Shown: positions 1 through 9,059, numbered from the stretch's first letter. The stretch: 64,000 nt of DNA from Bradyrhizobium diazoefficiens (GCF_016616235.1 NZ_CP067100.1:5143001-5207000), one strand, 5' to 3'. Numbers and translations are program-made. Notes: generated by a model not told the origin, from the sequence alone.

Positions 1-322
1 GCGCGAACAGCTCATCAATGCTGTTGGTGACGATCGTCGCATTGGCGAGCGTCTGGGTCTCGTCGAGGCGGATCAAAACGTCCCCTGCATTGACCCGGTC
101 GCCTTGCCGAACGCGCAACTCTCCCACGATCCCGCCAGTGGCGTGCTGGACCTTCTTGACGCTCGAATCCACCACGACTACGCCTTGGGCGATCACTGCG
201 CCCGACAATTGAGTCGTTGTCGCCCAACCGCCGACCCCAAAGGTCACCAGGGCGAACATGATCATTCCCACGATCATGTAACGCTGAATGGACTGCAACG
301 CCGGCGCCACCTGACCGTTCAT
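1..322 (-). CDS. HlyD-family membrane fusion protein of a type I secretion system (N-terminal part only)
   Basis: This is the N-terminal 107 or so residues of a periplasmic adaptor that links an inner-membrane ABC exporter to a TolC-like channel. A hydrophobic segment at about residues 15-35 (YMIVGMIMFALVTFGVGGWA) is followed by the biotinyl/lipoyl-like hairpin start typical of HlyD/PrtE proteins (GAVIAQGVVVV, then GIVGELRVRQGDRVNAGDVLIRLDE). The ATG overlaps the stop of the upstream ABC exporter gene by 4 nt (ATGA), so the two are translationally coupled. The 3' end lies beyond the left edge. The family assignment is firm; the substrate is inferred to be the beta-helix protein encoded upstream. 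Confidence 0.9.
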   Translation of the reverse strand, partial: MNGQVAPALQSIQRYMIVGMIMFALVTFGVGGWATTTQLSGAVIAQGVVVVDSSVKKVQHATGGIVGELRVRQGDRVNAGDVLIRLDETQTLANATIVTNSIDELFA

Positions 323-2253
323 CGGCCGCCTCCATGAGCTTCCGCAACGACCTTGAGCGGTACCGGATTCCGCAACACGCGCTTGAGAACCTCCTCTCTC
401 TTGCCGAAGGACTGGACCCTGCCTTCTCCGAGGCACAAGACATGGTCCACGCCTTCCAGCGCCTTCGGCCGATGCGCGACAACGGCGACAATCCCACCGC
501 GGCGCCGCACGTTCAGGATCGCCTCGGTCAAGGCCTCCTCGCCCTCGGCATCGAGATTGGAAGAGGGTTCATCAAGCACGACCAGGAAGGGCTTGCCGTA
601 AAAGGCGCGCGCAAGCCCGATACGCTGCCGCTGACCCGCCGACAGCGCCAACCCTCCCTCGCCGATCTTCGTGCTGTAGCCGTCCGGAAGGGAGAGGACG
701 AGGTCATGCGCACCTGCGGCATGCGAGGCTTCCAGAACAGCGGCGGCGGTAGCGTGCGGGTCGAATCGTGCAATGTTCATCGCAATGCTGCCGTCGAACA
801 ATTCGACGTCCTGGGGCAGATAACCGATATGCTTGCCGAGAGCGTCCGAAGACCAGTGATCAAGGGCGGCATTGTCGAGCCGGATCCGGCCTCGAATGCA
901 CGGCCACACTCCCACCAGCGCGCGCGCCAGCGTCGACTTGCCGGATCCGCTCGGACCAATGATTCCAACCGCCTGCCCGCTCCGCAGCTGGAACGACACT
1001 TCGCTGAGCGTCGGCCTTTCGGCGTTCGGCGCACCGATATAGAGGTTCTCGGCGGTGAGGGTTTCAACAGGCGCAGGCAATGCCAACCGCTCCTCCTCGT
1101 GAGGCAGAAGCTTCAGCAAGTGATCGAGCCGTTGTCCCGATTGTCGCGCGGCGACGAATCCCTTCCAATTCGCAATGGCCATTTCGACGGGCGCCAGGGC
1201 CCGCGCGGTGAGGATCGATCCGGCAATGATGATGCCGGCCGTCGATTCCTGGTTGATGACGAGGACGGCGCCAACGGCAAGAACCAGCGATTGCAAGATC
1301 GCCCGGAAAATCTTGGAAGCACCACCGAGTCCGTTTGCGACATCGCTGGCTCGCTCATGGGCCGCGAGGTATTTCGCGTTGACATCTCGCCAACGCAAGG
1401 CCGCCTGGTGCCGCATGCCCATGGCCTGCAGAACCTCGGCATTGCGCCGTCCCTCGAGCGCGAGGGCAGTTCGCGAAACGGCGAGACGCGAGCTCGCCTT
1501 TGCCGGCCCTCGGGTGTGCGTTTCCGTGAGCATCGTAACGCCGACCAGCACCAGCGCGCCGACCAGCGCAGTGACGCCAATCCAGAAGTGAAAGAGGAAG
1601 CAGACGCCAAGATAGATCGGCATCCAGGGCAGATCGAAGAGCGCCGTCGGCCCTCCGCTCGACAGGAAGCTGCGGACCTGATCGAGGTCCCGCACCGGCT
1701 GCAGGCCATCGCCATCCGCTCTGGTCTTCAAAGGCAAGCGAACAAGCGCGTCAAAGATGCGAACGCCCAGACTTTCATCAAGGTACCGGCCGACCCGGGC
1801 GCTGATCCTGCTCCTGACGAGGTCGAGCCCGCCCTGGAACAGGTAAAGCACCGTGGCCAGAACCATCAAGGCGACCAGCGTCGGTATGCTGCGTCCGGGC
1901 AGCACCCGATCATAGACTTGTAACATGAAAAACGAGCCGGTGAGCATGAGCAGATTGCTCATCCCGCTGAAGGCCGCGAGTGCCCAGAAAATCCGGCGGC
2001 AAGATCGCAGGAAAGCCGACAACTCCGACTGCGACTCTTCATAGTGATCCACTGGCCGGGGGCGACCAGCGAACATCCGTTGCCGAAGGGCTTCGACCGC
2101 GAGCCTTGCCCAGCCGATCAGTCGCGGCGTCCGCAGTTCGGCGTCACCCGCCCACTGTCGTCCGGCCGACAATAGTCCTGACAAATGCATAAGTGGGATT
2201 CGATAAAGATTCGCAGGCAGAGGGATCACCCCCCGCCGTCCAACGTCAGTCAT
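319..2253 (-). CDS. Type I secretion ABC exporter, PrtD-like permease/ATPase
   Basis: This 644-aa inner-membrane half-transporter fuses a transmembrane domain (hydrophobic segments from about residue 88) to an ATPase domain. Walker A is GPSGSGKST at about 433-441, the signature is LSAGQ at about 537-541, and Walker B is LVVLDE at about 557-562. There is no C39 peptidase-like N-terminal domain, which fits the PrtD/AprD class that exports RTX proteins with uncleaved C-terminal signals. It is followed with a 4-nt overlap by the HlyD partner and preceded by the beta-helix/RTX gene, its likely cargo. The first 20 residues are not conserved-looking, so a start at Met22 is possible. Confidence 0.92.
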   Translation of the reverse strand: MTDVGRRGVIPLPANLYRIPLMHLSGLLSAGRQWAGDAELRTPRLIGWARLAVEALRQRMFAGRPRPVDHYEESQSELSAFLRSCRRIFWALAAFSGMSNLLMLTGSFFMLQVYDRVLPGRSIPTLVALMVLATVLYLFQGGLDLVRSRISARVGRYLDESLGVRIFDALVRLPLKTRADGDGLQPVRDLDQVRSFLSSGGPTALFDLPWMPIYLGVCFLFHFWIGVTALVGALVLVGVTMLTETHTRGPAKASSRLAVSRTALALEGRRNAEVLQAMGMRHQAALRWRDVNAKYLAAHERASDVANGLGGASKIFRAILQSLVLAVGAVLVINQESTAGIIIAGSILTARALAPVEMAIANWKGFVAARQSGQRLDHLLKLLPHEEERLALPAPVETLTAENLYIGAPNAERPTLSEVSFQLRSGQAVGIIGPSGSGKSTLARALVGVWPCIRGRIRLDNAALDHWSSDALGKHIGYLPQDVELFDGSIAMNIARFDPHATAAAVLEASHAAGAHDLVLSLPDGYSTKIGEGGLALSAGQRQRIGLARAFYGKPFLVVLDEPSSNLDAEGEEALTEAILNVRRRGGIVAVVAHRPKALEGVDHVLCLGEGRVQSFGKREEVLKRVLRNPVPLKVVAEAHGGGR

Positions 2254-2280
2254 GGCACCCGCCCTTGAATCATGCCTGTG

Positions 2281-2308
2281 TCGGGGGATCCCCCAAGAGA
2301 TCCCCCGA
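2281..2308 (-). terminator. GC-rich hairpin between the secreted substrate gene and its ABC exporter gene
   Basis: A perfect 10-bp stem (TCGGGGGATC paired with GATCCCCCGA) with an 8-nt loop lies in the 95-nt gap between the beta-helix gene stop and the exporter start. No T-tract follows on the minus strand. It is therefore better read as a partial terminator or mRNA-stabilising hairpin that would let the substrate be made in excess of the exporter. The structure is seen directly; the role is inferred. Confidence 0.5.
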
Positions 2309-2348
2309 GGCAGTTGTTGAGTACTAGTCCGTGTGGTTGACCCGTCCC

Positions 2349-5150
2349 CTACGCGAAGTGGAAGTCGTTGCTGGTCAACGCGCCGAGCTTGGCGTTCTTC
2401 AGCGTGAGCGTATCGCTCCCCGTCGCGATCACGACGTCGGTACCCGATTGGGTCGCGTGGGAGAGAACGCTCGCAAAACTGTCGAACACACTTTTGCTGA
2501 ACTCGATCGTGTCGTGCGCAGGACCGCGGGCAACGAAACCCTTGACGACGTCGTTGCCGAAGTTCGCGCCAAACACGAAAGTGTCGGCTTGGCTGCTGCC
2601 AACGAAGGTGTCATCGCCTGAAGTGCTCTTTAGGGTCGTATTGCCTGCCGAGGCGACGAACGTACTGCCCGCAGCAGCAGCGGTGCTGCTGGTTGCAGTG
2701 GACGACGTAGCTGCGGTGGAAGTACCGGTCTGCCCGTCACCGTTCAGATCCTGATGGAAGCCGGTCTCGAGTGACTTAAGTCCGGAGTCCGTACCCGACA
2801 CGGAGCCGCCCGACGTGGAGCCGGTCAGGGAGCTGATATGGGAGACGTAGTTGCCGTTGCTGTCGACGTTCCAGGCCGTGTACTGACCCGTGCTCGCCTC
2901 CTTCCAGGCAACCTGATAGCCCGTCGCCGTCTTTTCCACGCCGATGGGAGTCCAGGTGCCATCTGAGCCGTTCACAAACTCCACGCCGTTGTCCTTCAGC
3001 GAGGGGCCCGATCCGGTGCTGTCGTTGAGGTAGTACTTGCCACCGCTCTCAACGAGGCTTGTCGCACCAGCCGACTCGACGACCTTGCCAGTGGTCGGCG
3101 CAGGCGACGTCGGTGTGGTTGCAGTGGAAGTACCGATCTGACCGTCACCGTTCAGATCCTGATGGAAGGTCGTCTCCAGCGATTTCAGGCCGGAGTCCGT
3201 ACCCGACACGGAGCCGCCCCACGTTGACCCGGTCAGAGTGTCGACATGGGAAACGTAGTTGCCGTTGTTGTCGGTGTTCCAGGCCGTGTATTGACCGGTG
3301 CTGGTCTCCTTCCAGGCAACCTCATAGCCCGTCGCCGTCTTCTCCGCGGCTATGGGTGTCCAGGTGCCATCCGACCCGTTCACAAACTCCACACCGTTAT
3401 CCTTCAGCGTGGGGCCCGATCCGGTGCTGCCGTTGAGGTAATATTTGCCACCGCTCTGAACGAGAGTTGTCGCACCAGCCGACTCGACTACCGTACCGGC
3501 AGTCGGAGACGTCGGCGAGGTCGGCGGCGATGGTGACGTCGGCGAGGTCGGTGCGCTCGGAGCCGTCGAGCCGCTGATGCTGGCCGCGAACGCGGTGGAC
3601 GCCGTGCCGGTGTTCCCCGCCACGTCCGTTGCCTTCGCGGTGAGGCTGTGCGAGCCGGCCGCAAGGGCGCTGGTGGTATAGCCCCACACGCCGCTGCTGT
3701 CGGCGGTCGCGGTCCCGATCTGGGTCGTGCCGTCGAACACCTTCACGACGCTGCTCGCTTCCGCCTTGCCCGACATCACCACCTGATTGGCGCTGTTCAC
3801 CGTATGGCTGGCAACGGTCGGCGCGACTGGCGCTTGGGTGTCGACGGTGACTGCCAACGCAGACGACGCCGCGCCGGTCTGCCCCGCCGAGTTGGTCGCC
3901 GTTGCGGTGAGCGTATGCTTGGCGTCAGTCAGGACCTTTGTGATGTAGTCCCAGGCGCCGCTCGAGTCTGCAGTGGTCGAACCGATCTGGGTCGTACCAT
4001 CGTAGACCTTGACCGTGCTGCCGGCGGCAGCCGAACCCTTGAGCTCGATGGTATTGTCGTTGGTGATCTTGTCGCCAGCGGTGCCGCTGTCGGTCGAGAA
4101 CGACGCGATGACGGGAGCGGCCGGCAGAGTAGAACCGCCGCTCGAACCGGAACCAGACGACGGGCTGCCCGAAGAGCCATCGGCTCCTGCCGGCACCACC
4201 ACTGGAGCAGATGTCGGCGCCGATGCGGTATTGTTCGAATTGACCACCTGACCGGTGCGCATATCCATATTATTGGAGAACGACCAGCCGCTCGGAGCGG
4301 AGTAGAACGCCCCCCACGCCGCCTGCAGATCAAAGAAGTTGTCATGCACGCTGCCACTGTGGGCAGAACTGTCGTCGTTATAGGAATTGGCATGAACCAT
4401 ATACGACATCGCTGACCCGGCGGATCCGCCGGCCGCGATCATCGTGTTGTATGCCATGGTGGCATTCTGGATCACTCCGCCCTGCGTATTGCTGTAGAAC
4501 TGGAAGCCTTCGCCTCCCGACGCCTGCGGGGTCTGATAGGTGGTGTTGAACTCGACATCCACCGAGCTCGCGGTACCGCCGCCGAACTGCAGGAAGTTCA
4601 GATGGGCGCCGTCTTGGATCGCCCCCTGCTCGACTAGATTATATTTGTAGACGACGGAGAAGCTCGGGCTGCCGTTTGCCTGCGTGAATTCGACGACGTG
4701 CTGCGGAAATTCCTTGAACCAGTTGTACTCCATCTTGACCTGGCCCGAACCGGCGAAGCCGATGAACGATGTCGCGTTACCGATGTCGCTGCCGTCAAAG
4801 GTATTATGCGAGAGGGTCAGATTGGACGCACCCGAAGTTCCGTAGACCAGATATGATCCCTGGTTGGTGCCAATCGCAAAATTGCTGTTCGAGATCGTCG
4901 CATTCGCTCCTGCGACGGTCACCTGATATCCGCCGTGGAGCGAGAAGTCATACCCATCGAGCGTGAGGTTGTTTCCGCTGATCGTGACCGTGCGGCTCGA
5001 CGTGTCTACCGAAACGCCCGCCATCGAGATCGATGCCGGATCCTTGAGCGATGTCGACGTCGCCCCGACTGCATAATCGACGCCGGCCACATTCCAGCTC
5101 GGCCGGGTTGAATAGCCGTCAAGCAGGTTCGGAAGTTGCGAAGTTGCCAT
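2349..5150 (-). CDS. Secreted beta-helix protein with Ig-like modules, W-rich/EF-hand repeats and C-terminal type I secretion signal
   Basis: This 933-aa protein is a predicted type I secretion substrate. Residues about 15-300 have the Asn/Ser/Gly-rich pattern of a right-handed parallel beta-helix (as in polysaccharide lyases and depolymerases). Two bacterial Ig-like modules (about 345-530) each contain KVxDGTTQIGxxTADSSG. Two W-rich repeats with a 136-residue period (408 nt) follow, each closing in a DLNGDGQIG/TG calcium loop like dockerin or EF-hands. The C-terminal 100 residues hold degenerate RTX sequence (SGDDTFVGSSQADTFVFG) and end in DFHFA, typical of export signals. There is no N-terminal signal peptide. 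The adjacent downstream PrtD-like exporter is the likely secretion route. A role as polysaccharide-binding or degrading enzyme is inferred; no catalytic residues were identified. Confidence 0.85.
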   Translation of the reverse strand: MATSQLPNLLDGYSTRPSWNVAGVDYAVGATSTSLKDPASISMAGVSVDTSSRTVTISGNNLTLDGYDFSLHGGYQVTVAGANATISNSNFAIGTNQGSYLVYGTSGASNLTLSHNTFDGSDIGNATSFIGFAGSGQVKMEYNWFKEFPQHVVEFTQANGSPSFSVVYKYNLVEQGAIQDGAHLNFLQFGGGTASSVDVEFNTTYQTPQASGGEGFQFYSNTQGGVIQNATMAYNTMIAAGGSAGSAMSYMVHANSYNDDSSAHSGSVHDNFFDLQAAWGAFYSAPSGWSFSNNMDMRTGQVVNSNNTASAPTSAPVVVPAGADGSSGSPSSGSGSSGGSTLPAAPVIASFSTDSGTAGDKITNDNTIELKGSAAAGSTVKVYDGTTQIGSTTADSSGAWDYITKVLTDAKHTLTATATNSAGQTGAASSALAVTVDTQAPVAPTVASHTVNSANQVVMSGKAEASSVVKVFDGTTQIGTATADSSGVWGYTTSALAAGSHSLTAKATDVAGNTGTASTAFAASISGSTAPSAPTSPTSPSPPTSPTSPTAGTVVESAGATTLVQSGGKYYLNGSTGSGPTLKDNGVEFVNGSDGTWTPIAAEKTATGYEVAWKETSTGQYTAWNTDNNGNYVSHVDTLTGSTWGGSVSGTDSGLKSLETTFHQDLNGDGQIGTSTATTPTSPAPTTGKVVESAGATSLVESGGKYYLNDSTGSGPSLKDNGVEFVNGSDGTWTPIGVEKTATGYQVAWKEASTGQYTAWNVDSNGNYVSHISSLTGSTSGGSVSGTDSGLKSLETGFHQDLNGDGQTGTSTAATSSTATSSTAAAAGSTFVASAGNTTLKSTSGDDTFVGSSQADTFVFGANFGNDVVKGFVARGPAHDTIEFSKSVFDSFASVLSHATQSGTDVVIATGSDTLTLKNAKLGALTSNDFHFA

Positions 5151-5788
5151 TAAGGAAGGTCCCCTATTCGAGTTTAATCTGACCTGCCACGCACTGCGCG
5201 CTCAAATAACCCCATTTGAAGTCACGCAGCGATTGCAGGTCATGTAGAGCCAAGCCCGGATGCAAGGCGGCATCGGTATGGCTCATCACCGAAGGCTTTT
5301 TTTGGACAACAACACGACTCAGCAAAGGTAATTCAGCGGTCTAAAGCAGTGACTCCGCTTTCATACTTATCCACCGGAAAATATAAACATACTGGGGTAG
5401 GATTTGATTATCTATTCCACATCGACCATTCCGATCATTCGCGTTCAAGTACAAGACGTTAGTTTTACGAATTCGCATGGGACGGAAATTGACGAAAGCT
5501 GCGCGCGAAAGAATCTGAATTTAGTTATGCCCAGCGAAATGATGGCAGCCGAACCAGCTCGCATCTGGCGCACAATGTCGCAGCTGACAGAAGAGGCCTT
5601 ACAACAGGCGGAAGGCGCACCATTGGGCGCTGATCCAATGCACCGGCTCGACCGGGATCGAGGCGGCCCAAAAAAGAGCCGGAAAAGCACCCTGTAAGTT
5701 CGTCTCGCGGGATGCAGTGCAACCTATGCCGCGACTTTGAAACGGACCGGATTCGGCAGTCGTTGCCGGAGACACGCAAAACGAACCA
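5151..5788. other. 638-bp intergenic region, no supported gene
   Basis: This lies between the start of the RTX beta-helix gene and the end of its truncated copy. It holds the promoter region of the RTX gene and AT-richer sequence around 5280-5420. Several short open frames on both strands (largest 97 aa) match no family I recognise and have no convincing ribosome-binding site. The sequence probably contains debris from the duplication that created the neighbouring gene copy. Confidence 0.6.
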
Positions 5789-6907
5789 TCAGCGAGAAGC
5801 TGGCCGCGGTCGCGATGCCTTATTTAATTTAGCGGCTGATCTCGCATTGTTCGAATTGACCACCTGACCGGTGCGCATATCCATATTGTTGGAGAACGAC
5901 CAGCCGCTCGGAGCGGAGTAGAACGCCCCCCACGCCGCCTGCAGATCAAAGAAGTTGTCATGCACGCTGCCACTGTGGGCAGAACTGTCGTCGTTATAGG
6001 AATCGGCATGAACCATATACGACATCGCTGACCCGGCGGATCCGCCGGCCGCGATCATCGTGTTGTATGCCATGGTGGCATTCTGGATCACTCCGCCCTG
6101 CGTATTGCTGTAGAACTGGAAGCCTTCGCCTCCCGACGCCTGCGGGGTCTGATAGGTGGTGTTGAACTCGACATCCACCGAGCTCGCGGTACCGCCGCCG
6201 AACTGCAGGAAGTTCAGATGGGCGCCGTCTTGGATCGCCCCCTGCTCGACTAGATTATATTTGTAGACGACGGAGAAGCTCGGGCTGCCGTTTGCCTGCG
6301 TGAATTCGACGACGTGCTGCGGAAACTTCCTGAACCAGTTGTACTCCATCGTGACCTGGCCCGAACCGGCGAAGCCGATGAACGATGTCGCGTTACCGAT
6401 GGCGCTGCCGTCAAAGGTATTATACGCGATGGTCAGATTGGACGCCGCCGAGCTCCCGTAAATCAAATATGATCCCTGGTTGGCGCCAATCGCAAAATTG
6501 CTGTTCGAGATCGTCGCATTCGCTCCTGCGACGGTCACCTGATATCCGCCGTGAAGCGAGAAGTCATACCCATCGAGCGTGAGGTTGTTTCCGCTGATCG
6601 CGACCGTGCGGCTCGACGTGTCTATCGAAACGCCCGCCATCGAGATCGATGCCGGATCCTTGAGCGATGTCGATGCCGCCCCGACCGCATAATCGACGCC
6701 GGCGACGCTCCAGCCCGGCCGCACGGCATAGCGTCTTAGCAATTCCGGATACTGAGGTGCTGCAGGTGAAGTCCTTTGGTCGCTGGCATCGCAGCGGTTG
6801 GCCGTGCACTCACCCTTGCCGCTCCTCTCTTGCGCGACGCGGACGTCATCTTCATCGGAAGATGCGACCATCACCAGCGCCGCCACCAAATAGAGCAAGG
6901 ATTTCAT
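5789..6907 (-). CDS. Truncated paralogue of the beta-helix protein with a signal-peptide-like N-terminus
   Basis: This 372-aa protein consists of a single beta-helix module almost identical to residues 15-305 of the RTX copy downstream. The nucleotide copies align without gaps at a constant offset of 1616 bp. It lacks the Ig-like, W-rich and RTX/export modules: the frame leaves the homology at about 5846 and ends in an unrelated tail (NARSAAKLNKASRPRPASR). Its N-terminus differs too. It begins MKSLLYLVAALVMVASS, a plausible Sec signal, followed by a linker of about 50 residues. So either it is exported by a different route or it is a decaying duplicate. No catalytic function can be assigned. 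Confidence 0.7.
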   Translation of the reverse strand: MKSLLYLVAALVMVASSDEDDVRVAQERSGKGECTANRCDASDQRTSPAAPQYPELLRRYAVRPGWSVAGVDYAVGAASTSLKDPASISMAGVSIDTSSRTVAISGNNLTLDGYDFSLHGGYQVTVAGANATISNSNFAIGANQGSYLIYGSSAASNLTIAYNTFDGSAIGNATSFIGFAGSGQVTMEYNWFRKFPQHVVEFTQANGSPSFSVVYKYNLVEQGAIQDGAHLNFLQFGGGTASSVDVEFNTTYQTPQASGGEGFQFYSNTQGGVIQNATMAYNTMIAAGGSAGSAMSYMVHADSYNDDSSAHSGSVHDNFFDLQAAWGAFYSAPSGWSFSNNMDMRTGQVVNSNNARSAAKLNKASRPRPASR

Positions 6908-7010
6908 TCTAAGCGACCATCAGACCCCGCGGCGCTGTTCAAGTTCTCTTGCGCCAAGCGCGGCCCCTCTCCAGGATGAGGATGACCGCTCTTTTGCGCT
7001 CCCTCACAAG

Positions 7011-7715
7011 TCAAGAGCGCTTTCGTACAGCCATCAGAGATTTGGTTACGCCGAGGATTTTCTCGGGGATGATCGACGCGTCGGGGAACAATGCGCCGAA
7101 CATGCGCCTGTCCAGCAGGGACGAGCTTTGTATCGTCTTCATCGCCTCGTCGACGGTCGCAGCTTTGGACCAGTAAGGACCACACTTCCGAGCCATCACA
7201 AGCCGGAACTTCAGCGACTCGGGAAGCCAATGCAGAAATGGCGTTCTCGCGTGCGGCTCGATCGGAAACCAGTAGTACGGCGTTTGCACAAAATAATTGG
7301 GAGCGATGCGCCGGATCTCGTTTGCCATGGCCATCATGCTCGACCATTGACCGACGTGCTCAATGACCGAATTCGAATGGATCACGTCAAAGCTGTCGTC
7401 CGGGAATTCCGGCATATGGCAGGCGTTGCCCTGGCAAAATGTGAAGCCCGCCTTCGGCGGCCCGCCCCCATCCAGATTGAGTAGCGTTATCTCCGTCGGT
7501 CGGGCCATCAGGTGCCGCTTGTCCGACCAATAGGCTTCGACTCCGCCAATATCGAGAATACGCAACGGACGCTCGGTCCTGGGGATCGAGTTCACTAGAT
7601 CGAGAAAGATCGAAAATCGTGCCAGCCGGAAGCTGCTCGACGCAGCCTTCTCGTACCCGCTATGTTCAATGGCCTGTGACACTTCAATCAATCGCCAGTT
7701 CCGTATGACGCGCAA
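7011..7715 (-). CDS. Class I SAM-dependent methyltransferase
   Basis: This 234-aa protein has a Rossmann methyltransferase core: motif I RILDIGGVEAYW at about 52-63, an acidic strand-2 end (NLDGGG), and the DDSFDVIHSNSVIEHV motif typical of Methyltransf_11/25 proteins. The tail (FVQTPYYWFPIEPHARTPFLHWLPE) resembles methyltransferases found in polysaccharide clusters. It is expected to act in the cytoplasm, probably on a sugar or polysaccharide chain end. It is transcribed alone, divergently from the neighbouring GT2 across an AT-rich spacer. The exact acceptor is unknown. Confidence 0.85.
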   Translation of the reverse strand: MRVIRNWRLIEVSQAIEHSGYEKAASSSFRLARFSIFLDLVNSIPRTERPLRILDIGGVEAYWSDKRHLMARPTEITLLNLDGGGPPKAGFTFCQGNACHMPEFPDDSFDVIHSNSVIEHVGQWSSMMAMANEIRRIAPNYFVQTPYYWFPIEPHARTPFLHWLPESLKFRLVMARKCGPYWSKAATVDEAMKTIQSSSLLDRRMFGALFPDASIIPEKILGVTKSLMAVRKRS

Positions 7716-7887
7716 TCTCCAGGTGATTATAAATCGTCACTTTAATCACTTCAACATTATATTGATTGCCAAAAGGATTTAATTTATTAAGTTATTTAAC
7801 GTGGCCGGCGGCGCAGGGGCCGCAATTCGACCCATGACGGGCCACGTCGAGGTTTGCGACGGCCGTCATCATCCGAGCGAGGGAGCG
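7716..7887. promoter_or_regulatory. AT-rich divergent intergenic region
   Basis: The segment 7735-7800 is strongly AT-rich (runs such as TTTAATTTATTAAGTTATTTAA) within otherwise GC-rich DNA. It separates the methyltransferase (minus) from the GT2 (plus) and must hold promoters for both. It resembles the other AT-rich operon-head islands in this window and is a candidate H-NS/MucR-type binding site. That role is inferred. Confidence 0.45.
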
Positions 7888-8919
7888 ATGTCAAATACCG
7901 GGCCCGACGCCACAAGGATAGCGGTCCTCATCGTATCGTACGGAAACCCTGGCGACGTGGATCGCTGCTTGACGTCACTTGCCCGGTCCGACTTCGAGAA
8001 TTTTGATGTTTTCATCTGTGAGAATGGCGGACCGGAAGCTTATGTGTCTTTGATGAAGGTCATTGCAGACGAACGCGGCACATTGCAGCAAATCGAAGAT
8101 TGTTCGCATCAACTGGACCGACCGGGAGGGCGACTGGCCCGCGTGGCGAAATGTCGATTCCGATCTCGCTCCAATTTGGTCAGGGTGGCGCTCGCAATTG
8201 ATAATCTCGGCTACGGCGGCGGAGTTAACGCATGGCTCGAGAAATTGCTCGTCCAACCCGGATGGCACGCTGCGCTCGTTCTCAATCCGGACACCGAGGT
8301 CGTTGAGACGTGCCTCTCACAGTTGGTGGCCAAAGCCGCCGAAGGATACGGAATGGTTGGCGGGGTTCTGGTATTCGACGATTCCCCGAACAAGGTCGCC
8401 AATTATGGGCTTCGATGGTCCACTCTGACAGGGCGCGTGACAGCCGTCGGCCGAAACTCGCCTGCGGGGCGTCGCCTTACACCGGAAATGGTTGAAAGGA
8501 TCGATGCGATTAGCGGCGCTTGTGTGCTGGTAACGAGAGACTTCATCGCTGATGTAGGGTTAATGATGGACGATTACTTCCTCTATATGGAGGACCTTGA
8601 CTGGGGCCGGCGGCGGGCCAGCCACCGGATCGGGGTCGCTGAAGGGGCGCTGATACGTCACGTGGGAGGCACGACCATAGGATCGGCTGTCGATCCAAGA
8701 GACCAGTCCCATTTGTCGGTCTACCTGTCCGCCCGGAACGGTATCCTCTATTCTCGGCGTCGGGCCGGGTGGCGCTGGATCTTCCACTCCGCGATTTGGA
8801 TGTTGTACGCACTGAGATACCTTCTGCTCGGTGCTCCGGCGGCTGCCAGGCTGACGATCGCCGGCTTGTGGCATGGAATAAACGGCAGAACAGGTCGGCC
8901 TGAAATCTCCTTCGATTGA
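7888..8919 (+). CDS. Family 2 glycosyltransferase, WbbL/rhamnosyltransferase-like
   Basis: This 343-aa GT-A enzyme starts at the ATG preceded by GAGCGAGGGAG; an upstream in-frame GTG at 7801 would add 29 residues with no conserved content. Motifs are VLIVSYGNPGDVDRCLTSL, LNPDTE (metal-binding region), SGACVLVTRDF, and DDYFLYMEDLDW, followed by HVGGTTIGS and SARNGILYSRR. This set is characteristic of the WbbL-type rhamnosyltransferases of GT2. A dTDP-L-rhamnose operon is in the same window, so transfer of rhamnose onto the lipid-linked repeat is the best guess. The acceptor is unknown. Confidence 0.85.
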   Translation: MSNTGPDATRIAVLIVSYGNPGDVDRCLTSLARSDFENFDVFICENGGPEAYVSLMKVIADERGTLQQIEDCSHQLDRPGGRLARVAKCRFRSRSNLVRVALAIDNLGYGGGVNAWLEKLLVQPGWHAALVLNPDTEVVETCLSQLVAKAAEGYGMVGGVLVFDDSPNKVANYGLRWSTLTGRVTAVGRNSPAGRRLTPEMVERIDAISGACVLVTRDFIADVGLMMDDYFLYMEDLDWGRRRASHRIGVAEGALIRHVGGTTIGSAVDPRDQSHLSVYLSARNGILYSRRRAGWRWIFHSAIWMLYALRYLLLGAPAAARLTIAGLWHGINGRTGRPEISFD

Positions 8920-9020
8920 CGAGGCGCTTGCCGCGAGAGGTGCTTCCGCATCAGCCGGCGAGCTTTGTCACGATAGGTCTGTTGTTCATGTTTATTCATC
9001 GGCCAGCGGCACGGCCAAAA

Positions 9021-9059
9021 GTCGATTTATTAAATATTTAATACTTGCTATAAATCGAC
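9021..9059. promoter_or_regulatory. Inverted repeat in AT-rich region upstream of the GT4 gene
   Basis: A perfect 10-bp inverted repeat, GTCGATTTAT at 9021-9030 and ATAAATCGAC at 9050-9059, is separated by 19 nt of almost pure AT (TAAATATTTAATACTTGCT). It lies about 50-90 nt upstream of the GT4 start, where an operator or an RNA hairpin would be expected. The symmetry is seen directly; the binding protein is unknown. Confidence 0.5.

Noticed and set aside
334..1923. A 529-codon open frame on the plus strand across the ABC exporter gene
   Set aside because: It is the antisense shadow of a protein with complete ABC motifs; its translation is Arg/Gln/His-rich with no family pattern.
5265..5294. 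T-run at 5288-5294 preceded by a TCGGT/ACCGA stem as an intrinsic terminator
   Set aside because: The stem is only 5 bp with a long loop, and no plus-strand transcript is expected to end there.
5404..5697. A 97-codon plus-strand frame, and an overlapping minus-strand frame, between the two beta-helix genes
   Set aside because: No ribosome-binding site, no motif and irregular composition; possibly debris of an older gene, but nothing identifies it.
4228..6723. The 880-bp duplication as an insertion sequence or composite transposon
   Set aside because: The repeats are direct, lie inside coding sequence, have no terminal inverted repeats, and no transposase is seen between them.
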